Shown here: positions 47,267 through 59,900 of the stretch, one piece after another
How positions within the stretch are numbered: the first letter of the stretch is position 1
How the letters are laid out: every line of letters begins with the position of its first letter
From: Aphidius gifuensis
Lineage: Eukaryota; Arthropoda; Insecta; Hymenoptera; Braconidae
Direction of reading: 5' to 3'
Length of the DNA stretch: 64,000 bases
Assembly (NCBI RefSeq): GCF_014905175.1
Contig: NC_057792.1
Span: 17,924,963-17,988,962, forward strand
Notes under the pieces: model-generated
Seen by the model: only the letters and a program-made list of their open reading frames with translations
The model's database searches: none
Told to the model about the DNA's origin: nothing
Translations under genes and position numbers: made by a program

Positions 47267-50200
47267 GTAAGTAATATTTTCTTATTAATCCTATTTTAAT
47301 TAATTTATTTGTTAATAATAATTCTACAATTAAAATAATTATTGAAAATATTATCAGCTTAAAAAACACGTCACATCTTAAAATACGCTGCAATTTTATT
47401 GATATTTATTTGACCTGGTTGTCAATAAATATTGACATACTAAAAAAAAACTTTTCTGTTTATCATATTTAGTACAAAATTTTCTACAATGTTAAATATG
47501 TTCTAAATTATATTTGAGCAATAAATATAAATTTAACTGCAAATTATTAAGTAAATACTTTCGTGTCCTATTTAATCTCAATTTAAAAAATATTAAAAAA
47601 ATACGTGTTGAATTTTTTAAGTGTCCCCGAAGAGTAACAATCAAAGTAAACATTTATGCATTATTTATCAAAATAATTTTCACTTTGTTACATGTTGCTG
47701 TGATAATAAGTTTAAACAATAAAAAAATAAATTAAATTTTTTCTACGTCATACTTGCAAAATAAAAATAAAGCCTTCTTTTTCCACCAACCATCAAAATG
47801 TTTTGATTTTTTAAATAAAATACTGAATTTTCTGTATTTGAAAAATCGCTATTATTTATTGATTTATTTTTTTTGATATCGATAGTCAACACGCACACAC
47901 ATGTATACCGTTTCTTTTTATATTTTCTCTTGTCATCAGTGCGTTATCGTTTCAACATTTTACAGTAAAAAAAAAAAAAAAAATGCTGCATGTTGGCACT
48001 CTAAAAATCCAGCTAATATACAGCTTTACAATATAACGGTTTTTTTTTTTTTTTTATTATTCAACCAGTTGTCGCAAAATTGTAACGTTCATACTCATAA
48101 ATTTTTCAGTTTTTTTTCCGCAGAAATAAATACCGCACTATTTTTATTTTTACACTTATTTTATAACAATTTTTTTATTTTTTATTTTCTTCTCAACATC
48201 ATGTGTTCAATCATTTACTCAATTTTTCATTGCCCAAATTTTATTTTTACAATAAAGCAAATCTATCAATCAAAGTTTTTTTTTTTTATATTGTTAAAGC
48301 GCTTTTTTTTGATAAATAATATTTTTGAGTTTTCATGTCGACAAGTATATTGTTACAAAGTGGCTATTAAAATAAATTATCGTTTGTTAAAATTGTAAAT
48401 ATTAATAAAAATTAATATATATTTTAGCTTGGTATTATTTTTAATACGGGCATAGAGGACAGTTTGAAATTAAAAAATTCAAGTTGAATTAAATTTCATG
48501 TAAATAAATTGTAATCCATAATTTCTGTTAAAAAAAAAATACCAAATGAAACATATTTATTTGATGAATAAAATCATAATAGTGCTTTATTACGTTGAAA
48601 ATTAAACGAAGTATTATTTACTCAATTCTATTTATCATTTGTAAATTCATATGAACTTTATGATCTATATATTTCGCCGAAAAAATTCTCTAGTAATTTG
48701 TATTATCGAATAAATTTCATAACTGCTCGAAATATTTTCAAATTCAGGCTATAGCTAACAACAAATATAAATATTATTATCATTTTTATATATCTCTTTT
48801 TGTTTTTGATTATATCATGTGTATATTCTGCTATTATTATATTTTTTTTAATTTATTTTTCACTGTAAAGCTATAAACATTAACAACCAATACACTGAGA
48901 GTACTTAAACTGTGTAATTTCATATTGCAAATAGATTCTCATAAAAAATTTTAATGAAAAAATTATTACGATTTGTGTGTATATATGAGTCATGATTTAT
49001 GATTATCCCAGTGTGTGTATATACATTTTTTTTATGACTATTGAAGGTTTTTTTTATTTTCATTATTTAGGAGACAACAAAATGCTCAACTTAAAATACA
49101 TAGAATTTAATAATTGAACTTGATGATCAACTATTGTTTCGCATTCTTTGATAAATTTATAAAAAAAAAAATCATTACGTTGTTTATCAATTAAGAATGA
49201 ATTAAAAAAATATAAATTAATAATTTTTTTAATAAATTTTACAAACTCTTATTTTTTTAGCTCAAAGTAATAATATTTTTATTAAAATTTTTTTATTGGT
49301 TCATTGTTGAGTCTATAAAAACAGCGAAAAAAAAAAAAAAAAAACAACAAAAAAACATAATAATACAAAGAATGAAAATAATGAAAAGATATTTTTTTTT
49401 ATGTTCTTTAAAAAATAAAAAAAAAAAAAACCACAGTTTTTCATTATAAAAAAAAATATAGAAATTTTTTTTTTAAAAAAGTAGATGAATATTTGACGCC
49501 ATCTGTGCTTTGAGCTTAATTTAGTATGACACTTTTCGTAGTCTTGAATTTAATCATTTCGTATCTCGCAACAGCCCCTTTATATTCACATGTATATCTT
49601 TCTTCAATATATAACAACTAAAGACTTGGTGCTAACGATGTCTACGTCAGGGCGTTAATCCTAGTTCTAACAGAAGACCTAATCGGATCATCAAACATGC
49701 AGCAATATCGAACGACGAAAACGTGTTTACCTTGAAGTGCAAAAAAGAAAAATAAAAAAAAATATTAAACTTAAATTTCATTTTAATATTATGCTTGTTC
49801 TTGTTTACATATAACTATACAAATACCGAGACAACATATACAATGTATACATTGACACTCTAATGACAAAATTCATTAATAAAATTTACATAATTAAATA
49901 TTATTAAATTAAATACAAGAAAAAGAAGAAAGAATTTTTATTCAATTTTAAAATAATCATATCTATTTTAAATGATTTTATTATTGATTAATTGTTAATA
50001 ATTATTTAACTAATAAATTTCTTGTTCAAAGTGTTTTAATTTTTTTAAAAATTGTATTTGATTTTATTAATAATAATTATAAAATAATCGCGTCATTATT
50101 ATTATAGTTACTTCAAAGTAATCAACATGCTTTTATCGAATGACTTATATACCATATCACCACCATAAAGCCACCACTTTAATCGACATATTAAATACAT

Positions 50201-51362
50201 AAATATAGCTCACAGTCAATCTCTAAATTTCATGCTATTTAACCCTTTTCATCATGACATAAAAAAAATAATATACAAGTATCAAATAAATTTTTAATAC
50301 AACGAAAATTAGGTCACAATAAAATACATTCAATTTCTTGAGAAAGTTGTCTTGTTTATTACAAATATAATTTAATAAAAATAATAATTTTTAGTCTTTA
50401 ATAAAGCGTCAATTGGTTTCTCACGCGAACCAATTAATAATTATGACGATAATTAATTGACACTCAACAAAATAATGAAACAAAGTACAAAGAAAATAAT
50501 ATTTAAAAAAAAATTAATAATAAAATTTTAATTACTAATTCAAAAAGTTTATTAAATATAAAATATTATTTAAATTAGTAATTTTTTTTTCACTTGTTTA
50601 TTGTCTTAATTATTATTTATTAATTTATTTTTTTTTTGTTTTAATATCAAGATGACGAGTTTGGTATTTTTTAAATCATATTTATTGATATATCTGGATG
50701 AAGAATTTTGATATCCAGGTGATTGTTAACGTCATGATGATCATGATATTAAGATTGCTATTTGCAAGTAATATTGATACATCAATAGTTGAAGAAAATA
50801 TATATATATATATATTTATATGTACCCATCGGCATTGCGATAATATTTGGGTCACGGAATGTGAGAATGATGACTTTTAAATTTTTTTTAACCACGTCAA
50901 GTGTACATGGTTGAATGTACTATACATTTTATATTTTTTTATTTTTATATTGATATGAAATATCCTTGTAAAAACGAAGAAATGTTATTCTTTATTATTC
51001 CATCAACTGCAAAATGTGAAGTGATGAAATATAAATTATATAATTGCATTTATGCATATAACTTAAATGTACATTCCCTTTATGTTCAACGTCATATTGC
51101 CTTATTATTATTTTACATACATACACTCCAAGAAGCTATATAATTAATACGAAAAAAAAATTCATTTTTTCATTTTAAATCAATTGATTTTCATGTCGCT
51201 TTCTCTACCTCAAGTGACAAATATAAAAAAATTTATATAAAAACACTCAAGAGACTCGAAACACTGATGTCAATATAAAAAATAAAAAACTTGGGAGTTT
51301 TAATATTTTTTTTTTTTCTAACTGTAATGTGTCAACCTGTTATTAAATAATTAAAAATATGA

Positions 51363-51381
51363 GGGCTCATGTTGTGAGCCC
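51363..51381. repeat. Perfect 7-bp hairpin gggctca / tgagccc
   Basis: Arms at 51363-51369 and 51375-51381 around the loop tgttg. A related string (gagggctcgtgtt) occurs near 22140 with partial symmetry, hinting at a shared dispersed element. Confidence 0.55.
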
Positions 51382-54109
51382 ACTGAGATCATCATTTGAT
51401 ATCAAAGAAAAAATTAATTCATTGAATTTTTTTCTTTTTTCATATTAATTTAAAATTTTTCTATATAAAATCTCTTTCTATATCATTAAAAAAATATGAA
51501 AAATGAAGAAAAAAAAATATATATTTACTCATTATTTATATCATAAACTTGAAATTAAAATTTACTGTAAAAAAAAAAAATTAAATTAAATAAATTGAAT
51601 ATCAATTGAATATGAAAAATTTTAAAAAAAAATATTTTTTTCAAACTTTTTAATAGCAATTAAAAAGTAATTAAAATAATAATAATTATATATGAAAATA
51701 ATGAATATAATATAAACTGTTTTATCGTTAAATATTAGTAAACAAAAAAAAAAAAAAAAATTCAAGAAAGAAATAATATATAAAGTTGAAAAAGTAGGTT
51801 GAGAAATGTGTGCATAGTGTACAGAGCTTCTGGGCTTTTTGGTTTAATATTTGAATTTTTCCTCTTGGCTCACCTTTCATTGTACCACCCCTTACAAAAT
51901 TTAACACAGCCCCTTTTTAAATTGTTGCAATCTCGTTTGCCAGCTGGCCCTGAATACCCCCGCAAAACCCTCATCCTCTGCTATTTTGAATAATGGATCG
52001 GCTTAGCCTACGAGACGCGGCATTTGCCGGGCCCTCAAGCGACACGATCACCCAAAGATACTATATACTAACGACAAAATCTACATACCCCTTTTTTTTC
52101 TCAACCCTCATTTACTCAACCCCTTACCTCCCATTTATATTCGCACATTTACTCACTCAAAAGCTCAGAAATTCTGAGCTTTTAAACTGCTTGAAGTTTA
52201 TTTATCAGTATATCATAAACACACATATAATTACATGATTTTTTCATCACTAATAAATGTCAAGTTAAAAAAAACAATATAAAAAATAATTTTTAATACT
52301 AGTGCATATGCTTTTTAAAGAAAAAAAATGATATAAAATATGAGGCCATGTATTGATCACAGTTCATGTATTAAAAAATGAAAGAAGCCTTAAAATTTTG
52401 TAATTTTCACATCCAACTTCACGAAAAATAGAAAAAAAAAATTCCTGAATCATTTACGCAGCTTTATACAGTGCATACTCATACGCCTCGGGTAAAATAG
52501 ATTTTTTTTTTTTATGTAAAGTTCATTTTTCGACGTGCTTTAAACTCTATGTATATGCATATAGTGTATATTGCATTTTGCAATCGCGTTGTGGTTTTCA
52601 TGTATATAATGTGACAAAGGTGAGCGCACAGTAAAATGTCCTTCAGGCAAAATAAAGTCAATTTTTGCTTTTGGCTGTCTGGTAGTTCAACAATTTGACA
52701 ATGAAAAAAGAAAAAATTAATAATAAAATGAAAATTGATGGAAAATGAACGAAAGCTATATTGCTATGAATATTTAAGGTTATTGTTTGTATTTTGCTAT
52801 GTAACATTAAAAGTTTTTCCTTTGATATTTTACAAAATGTAACAAAATCTTTTGATAGAAAAAAATGTCATGAAAAAAGTATATATAAATTGAAAAAATA
52901 TAAAAGTAATAATCGATAAAGAAAAATTAAATATTTTGTAGATGTGTTAACAAATTTCGTTGAAGAATTTTGAATTATTCAGTTACATTTCGATGGGATC
53001 TCCCTCTCGACATGTCACTGTTTATATATGTATTTTTCAATCGACAAATTAACACATATACACACATTTAAACGTGTCAATCTCCCGCATATATTGCCCT
53101 TTGTACTTAACAAGCCGCAATCAAATTTTTCATTGGCCATATCTTCTTTCGTCATTCTCGCGACTAAACTATCATGTATTTTTTATTTTTTTATTTTCTA
53201 TTATTACTCCAGTGCGAGTGTGTTTGAGCGGGTAATTTTTTTTCTAAATATTATTTTGTCGACAATAACGTTGTACTTGTTGCGGTATTGTTTGCAACTT
53301 CGTTTATGTACCACTGTCGATCGGTAATGCAGTCTGTATACAATTAGTACCGTTAACCTCATTCATTAATAAATTTATACAACAATAATAATATGATTTA
53401 AAAAAAAAAAACAATTACCAATAATTAATCAATTATTTTCAAATGAAAATTAGACAAATTCATTGTCATTTGAAAATTGAAAAAAATAGAAATTTGATTG
53501 TTTTAAAAATATTATTTACAAAACAATGAAAAATTACGTAAAAAAAATAAATAATTTGGGGCATTTATTATTTAACAATATGACAATTTATTGTTACTTT
53601 TTTGAGGATAAAAATTGATGAATTTATGTAACTCTAAAATTGTGATGAATACAAGTTCTTTTTTTAATTTTTTTTAATTTTTTTTTTCACAAGTTAAACA
53701 GAGAATATGTCTGACAACAAATTTATCTTTTTATTATCTATAATATAATATCTTTTTGAATAATTGTGCGCACAAAAGACATTTAAAAAAATACATGAAT
53801 TCCAGAAGTTTGTGCGTTGATAATGAGAATAAATATTTGAACAAAATATAAAAAATTACTCAGGGACATTTTTTTTACAGGAAAAATAAAAAAATCTAGC
53901 AATGAGTCAGAGTTTGTTAAATTTAATGATAAAAAATAATTAATATATTATAAAAAAAAAAAAAATAAATAAACAATATTGATAAAAGTGTGTTAATTTT
54001 AAATTATAACAATAATTTTCTATTTTTTTTTTAAATTTAAATTCAAAGAAATAAATAAAAAAAAAAAAAAAAAAAGGAGGCTTGACCGATGATGTTAGAA
54101 TGAAGGTTT

Positions 54110-54640
54110 AGTTTGTATACAAATTTATGTGAATTATAGGTGGGTGGGAGGTGGGGGGAGGGAGAAGAGGAGGAGGGCGTTGTTACTTCTTGTCGACAGT
54201 AGTTATATAATGATAGTATCGTTGTATCTTGTTGAATAAATCCCCACCAAAATTGCTCCACCACGTTGCTTGGTTCCTCCTGCTCCACCAAGTAATTCAT
54301 CGTCATCACCATCATCATCATCATCATCATCATGTTATACCGGTCCGCGTGTGTTGTGGTGTTGCCTAGCTCTTGTCTGCTTCGTCGTCTTTTCGTCCAG
54401 TAAATACACACTCGTTTATACATCGTGTCGCTTGATTGTCAACGTCTGCCAGTCTATTCAATTACTCGACAACTGTCGTTTTGTTATTCTCAAATTTTTC
54501 CGTCACATATATATATTTTTTTTTATTTAAAAATTGACTAAAAAAAATAATAATATATATACGCATCTGATGCACGTGTGCCCAGGAGAACATTCATCGT
54601 CAAAACGTGACACATTTACTCGGGAAAATTGACTAAATTG
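54110..54640 (+). promoter_or_regulatory. Promoter-like island with (ATC)n run
   Basis: The largest less AT-rich block in the right half, with C/T-rich plus strand (ggttcctcctgctccaccaa, gcctagctcttgtctgcttc) and a (CAT)n run at about 54306-54333. It lies 2.3-2.8 kb upstream of the exon at 56877 and ends with CACGTG at 54573-54578. It could be the first, noncoding exon and promoter for that exon. A minus-strand frame over it reads His/Met/Ser repeats and is not convincing. Confidence 0.4.
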
Positions 54641-55003
54641 ACGGAAAAAAAATATATATGAAACAAAATTGTGTAGGAAATTGTTAGTGTTAGTTTTTTT
54701 TTTTTTTTTTTTATTCAATTTATTTATTTTTTTTTTTTCTACACTGCCAATGATTTTTCATTAGCTACTGGTGTTTTAAATAAACAAGTAAATGTTGTGT
54801 CAATATATTGGAGAATTAAAAAAAAATATAGACACAATTGGTTTTGTCAATAAAAATCAATACATGTATATTGCAACACGAGTGTTTTGTTTAAATAAAA
54901 AAATTAGTGTTTTTTGTTTAATTATATTGTTATTATTATTGTGAATTTAAAAAGTGAAAATAATAATGAAAGTTGATTATGAGTGTCAATGAGTCACATT
55001 AAA

Positions 55004-55029
55004 CTCCCCCGATATTTTTCTCGAGGGAG
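55004..55029. repeat. Inverted repeat, 9-bp arms with one mismatch
   Basis: ctcccccga (55004-55012) and tcgagggag (55021-55029) pair at eight of nine positions around an 8-base loop tatttttc, in the presumed 5' region of the exon at 56877. Confidence 0.5.
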
Positions 55030-56876
55030 GAAAACTGAAAATTTATTTAAAAAAAAACTAAAAGAGATAATAATAAAAAAAAAAGAAAATTTTTTATTAA
55101 AACAAGTTGATTGAACTTGTTAATTTTTGGGTCATGAGATGTTGACCACGTGTATAGTGCTTTCACTTTGTTTAAATAGTGTTGAATAAATCGATAAAAT
55201 ATTATATCTGATTATTAAAAGTCATTCATAACTATAATAACAAATCACCACTCAAAGTTTGTTATTGGCCTGAGGTATATATATAATACTCCAAGACACA
55301 TCTTATCTTTTTATTCTCATATATTATTCAGCTTCAGGCGTATTTGCAAATGATCAAAAATCGAGATCAGGGACATTCAAAATACCAAACGAAAAAAAAA
55401 AAAACATTTTAAATATTCTATCATGTTGAATATAAAATTATAAAAATGAAATTAAACAAAAATTTATATTATTTTTTTATCAAAAAATAAAAAAATATCT
55501 ACGTTGTTATAATTATCAAAAAAATATATTGATGTTGACTTGCGAGTTCAGGTATATATTGTTCAGAGTGTCAGATAAGAACATTAAGAACAAAAAAAAA
55601 AATTTATAAACGTGGCTTAAAAATAAAATAGATAAGCAAAAGAATTAATTCTCGAAATAAAAATTAAAAAAAAAAAATAAAACGATAAGCTGTAAAATAA
55701 AATTAACTACGTCATTTTAATATAAAATATTTTTTTTTTTTTAAATTAAATAATTATATTGAAGACTTTGGTGAAACTTTAAGTCAAATTGGACAAGGAC
55801 TGTGCAACAGTTTCGAGGATATACCGCATTTAATTGAGTGCAAATATATAAAAATAAAAAATAATAGAAAATAACAAATAATTGTAAATGAGAGAAGGAC
55901 ACAATACGATAAAAAATAAATAAATAATTAAATGTGAAAACGTTTAGTGTTGCTTGAGGCAAAAAAATAGAGGCAAAATGTTGGAATAAAAATATCGACA
56001 TCTTGTAACGCTTAGCATGGTATCTGTCGATTGTTCGACCTGGATATAAAAGACCCTGAATTCAACTAGATCAAACGGAAATAATAAAAAAACTGTCCAA
56101 CTGTCCAAAAAAACAAAATAATAAAAGTTAAAATAAAAAATATTCCGTCAAAAAAAGACAAAAAATATTTATATATTTTAGTGTATCATTTTTGTGCTTA
56201 TTCCAAGTGGAAAATTCGAAATATTGTCGAGACAATAGAAAGCAATAAAAAAAGATTTCCATTTAATTTTTTTTTATATGATAAATTTAAAAAACAGTGA
56301 ATATTTTTATTTTTAAATAGAAGGGGTATTGTTGATAATTGTAAAGTGAAAATTTTGATTTGTAAGTGTTAGTTGAACATGTACTTAAAAGTTACAATAA
56401 TATACACAAATAAACACACATATATATTAACCAAACTAACGTAAACAGAACAGTGAATACGGGTTTAGTTTCGATTTTACCAACTGATACGTGCCCTGAA
56501 TTAAATATACATGTGAATTCATCTTGGTTTAAATAAATATATATATAAATTTTGAGTTTATTGTGTGACTATTCAAGTGTGTGCTTAAATTTGTATATGA
56601 CAATTTTATAAATAATATAAATAATATAAATAAATGAATAATAAAGTGAGGAAAATAATAAAAATATATTAATAAAATTAATATAAATATAATAAATAAA
56701 AATTGTGCAAGTGATACAAGTGTGTTCATCTGATTTGAATAAAAATATATTCAAGTTTATCCAGTTGGATTAACATAATATGTTATCACGCAACATTTGA
56801 ATTACTGGAAAAGAAAAAACATATAATTATAAAAGAAATATAAAATTTATTTATTTTTTTTTTTTTCAAATACAAG

Positions 56877-56932
56877 GATTGAGGAAAGAACAAACAATGC
56901 CTGTATTTAATATTATTGCTAGACGATGCAAG
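56877..56932 (+). CDS. Candidate first coding exon (12 codons), gene or Mitf isoform unknown
   Basis: A strong acceptor (ttttttttttttcaaatacaag) is followed by a 20-base leader, then ATG at 56897 encoding MPVFNIIARRCK and a consensus donor AAG/GTGAGT at 56933. The coding part ends in phase 0. Mitf exon 3 also ends in phase 0, so this exon could splice to the same downstream exon as an alternative Mitf start. Equally it may begin a separate gene whose later exons lie beyond the window. The frame is open upstream too (LRKEQT before the Met), so an internal exon is possible. Twelve residues are too few for a family call. Confidence 0.45.
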
Positions 56933-59900
56933 GTGAGTGTCAGAGATTGGTACGCGTTATTTTTATTTTTTAATATTGCAGAATATTTTTGTTATTTAAT
57001 TAATGATACCCAAATAGATAAAAATTTTTATACAACAAATGAAATAATTATTTCGATTGAATAATAGACATTGTATATCATGAGAATAATAGAAAAAAAA
57101 TTATTAAATTATTTTTTTATTTATTACCGGATATTACGTGCGTATTAAAATATTTTTTATCGAAAAAAAAATTGCAAATCAATTGAGAGCAATTTTTCGT
57201 TGGTTTTTTTTTTTTTTCATTTCAATTTAGATATACATGATGTTTTTTTTGTGTACACCTTTGGTTATTTTTATTATTTATATTTTTTATATTATGCTTT
57301 TCATCGTTGCTCATCCCTTTTTCTTTTCACTTGTGGACTTGAACCGATTGTGAGGTCTAGACGGCAATAGGCCCCAAGAGAAGGCGTCAGAGATAACACC
57401 ACCTTATCATGATTCTGAGAGCTTTATTTATTTATTTATTTTTTTTTATTTAAAATATATATATATATTTTTAACCCACTCTCTTGTCTTTCTATCTCTT
57501 TTGCTCATTCGTTCGTTCTTGACACTCTTATCTTCTCACGTCGCTGCTCGATTTTACTTTACCTCCTTCTACTCTTTTATACTTGCTCAATTTTTTTTTT
57601 TTTTTTTTCATTTTGCTCTCATCTTTTCTTGCATCCCTCAACTACGCTTATATTTTCTAATCTATCTTTCTCTCTTTTTCTATTTTGCACACTCCATGCC
57701 CAAGTCTCGCACGACAGTAATTCACCTTATCCGTGACGCAATTTCGACACGATTTATCAGCTGCTTCTTCACAAAAGCAAATGGTCCAGAGCATTCTTCC
57801 ACTTCATTTTTCTTTTTATTTATTTTATTTTATTTTTATTTTTTTTGTCATTTTCATTTTACCTCATTTTTTCTTTTTGTTATTTTTAAAAATTTAATTC
57901 AATTTTATTTTCATGCTCATAACTTTATCGTATATATACTGTAAATCTTCATTGACTACGAGGTTATTGTGCATCAGAGCGTTGTAACTGGTGAAATGCG
58001 GTTAATTAATGTAAGAGACGTTAAACGTTGCTCTATTACTGATGTTATATGGAGGGGCTTTTATTTCCGTCATTTATGCAATGATGTGGTAGATAAAAAC
58101 GGTTGGTTTTTTATTCAATCCAAAAAAAAAAATGTTTAGTTTCATAGAAATTATTTTAAATGTGACGAAAATTAATTTCGAAATCCTTTTTTTTGCTGAA
58201 TAAAAATTCAGCTTCAATATCAATGCTGTTATATATTACAGATAAAACTTGGTTTCGTTTGAGTGGCGCCGGATGCTAATTAAAATCCACTGTATTAAAT
58301 TAACACTCAAATATTCAAAATATTTTATTCACATTTTTAATTGTGGTTTAATAATTGTCCCACACATTGTCATAAAAATTAAATCTCAATTTGAATAATA
58401 AAATAAACAATAATATTACAATGACTATATTATTTTTAATTTAAATATATATTCATCAAGCAATTTGTAAGATCTTACGAATCACTGATCTATTATTTCA
58501 TTCAACTTGATAGCAATGTCTTATCCAACTACGTGACCCATTAAAAATCTTTATCAATTTCTCTTGCAATTTGATAAAATTCCCCAGTTTATTTATTTTT
58601 TTTGCTGTCTTACACTCGAGATAAATTTATTGATAAAAATTGACAATCAATTTTATTTTTTCATTGTTTACAATAATAACAAAATTATAACGTTTGCAGT
58701 TTTTAATATTTTAATTAAAAATACATATTATAATCAATAAATTAATTAATATATTTCATGAATGTACAATGTAAAAATATAAAATGAAAATTTAGCAAAA
58801 TATGAATACGAAAAAAAAAAAAACGGAAATTAATTACTAATCATTAAAATGATAATGAAAAATACATGAAATTTGATATTTATTGAAAAATTTAATTAAA
58901 TTTAATATTATTTATTGACAAAAAAATAATAACAAATAATATTTTAAATAAATTTTTTTTCTATATATTTTATTTATCATTTATATTATTCTCAAGGTTG
59001 ATTGAATAATAACAATAAATAATTATTAATTTACAAATGAGTAATTAAAAATTAAAAACTCATTCTCATTAACAATCAAATTGTCGTATATTATTTCATC
59101 TTTTTTTTATTGCCATTAATATAGTGGATAAAGAAAGAAAAAAATTAAAGAAAAAAAAAAAACGAACATTGTTTTAGTACAATGTTCAAGTATGTTGTTG
59201 AGAATTAAATAAATCTTGAGTTTAACAATTCTGCAGTTAAAGTCTTTATCTGACTGATCTATGGGAAAATATATAATTGTTCTTTGCACAAGTAAGGAAA
59301 CACCACAAGGGCGTAACTATTCGAACATAATCTTAATGTCAAGTAAGATTAAAATTGTGGCTGGCAAAGAAAAAAATAAAAAAAAAAGAAAAGAGACACA
59401 TACGGAGATCTAAATTATTTTGATATTGTCATGATCAAGTGCACGTACTTAATGATCTATCTATCAACGCTATCATGTTGTTACAATATTGCTTAGAAAA
59501 AATAGAAAAATAATAAACTAGATAAATCAGTGTACAGGTATATGACCTTGTTGATAAAATGTATATAAATTTTTTCATTTTTTTTTCATTTTTAAAACAA
59601 TGATAAGCAACAACATGACAGGCTCATTTATGTAACATAAATTCAAATTGAAATTGCGTTGAGAAAATAGGTCTAGCTGTTCAATTGCACATTTGTCTTT
59701 GAAAAAAAAAAAAATATTATTATCTTCTTTATTTTTATTATCGTATTTTGAACATATGCAAGACATTCTGAAACTAATAAAAACGGTAAACTCATCAAAT
59801 TCATGCTTCACTATATTATATAAACATATTTTTTATTTTATTTATTATTATTTTTAAATTAAATAAATTGCATTACAATTTTTTATGTTATTTATTTTTT

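Larger units (their letters stand above)
47267..56876 (+). other. Mitf intron 3 (left part) and spacer
   Basis: About 9.6 kb in which no Mitf downstream exon or other gene could be supported. Notable islands: 49560-49740, 51820-52210 (including gcggcatttgccgggccctc at 52017-52036) and 54110-54640. Hairpins occur at 51363-51381 and 55004-55029. Open frames at 47901-48398, 51799-52238 and 54043-54530 are low-complexity or lack splice context. Confidence 0.5.

Noticed and set aside
54043..54423. Minus-strand 126-codon frame with Met and Ser repeats
   Set aside because: Translation is dominated by a microsatellite and C/T-rich DNA; no splice sites or domain; better read as a promoter-like island.
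57343..57353. Box-B-like string on the minus strand (ggttcaagtcc)
   Set aside because: The bases around it do not form a T stem and no box A or cloverleaf can be drawn.
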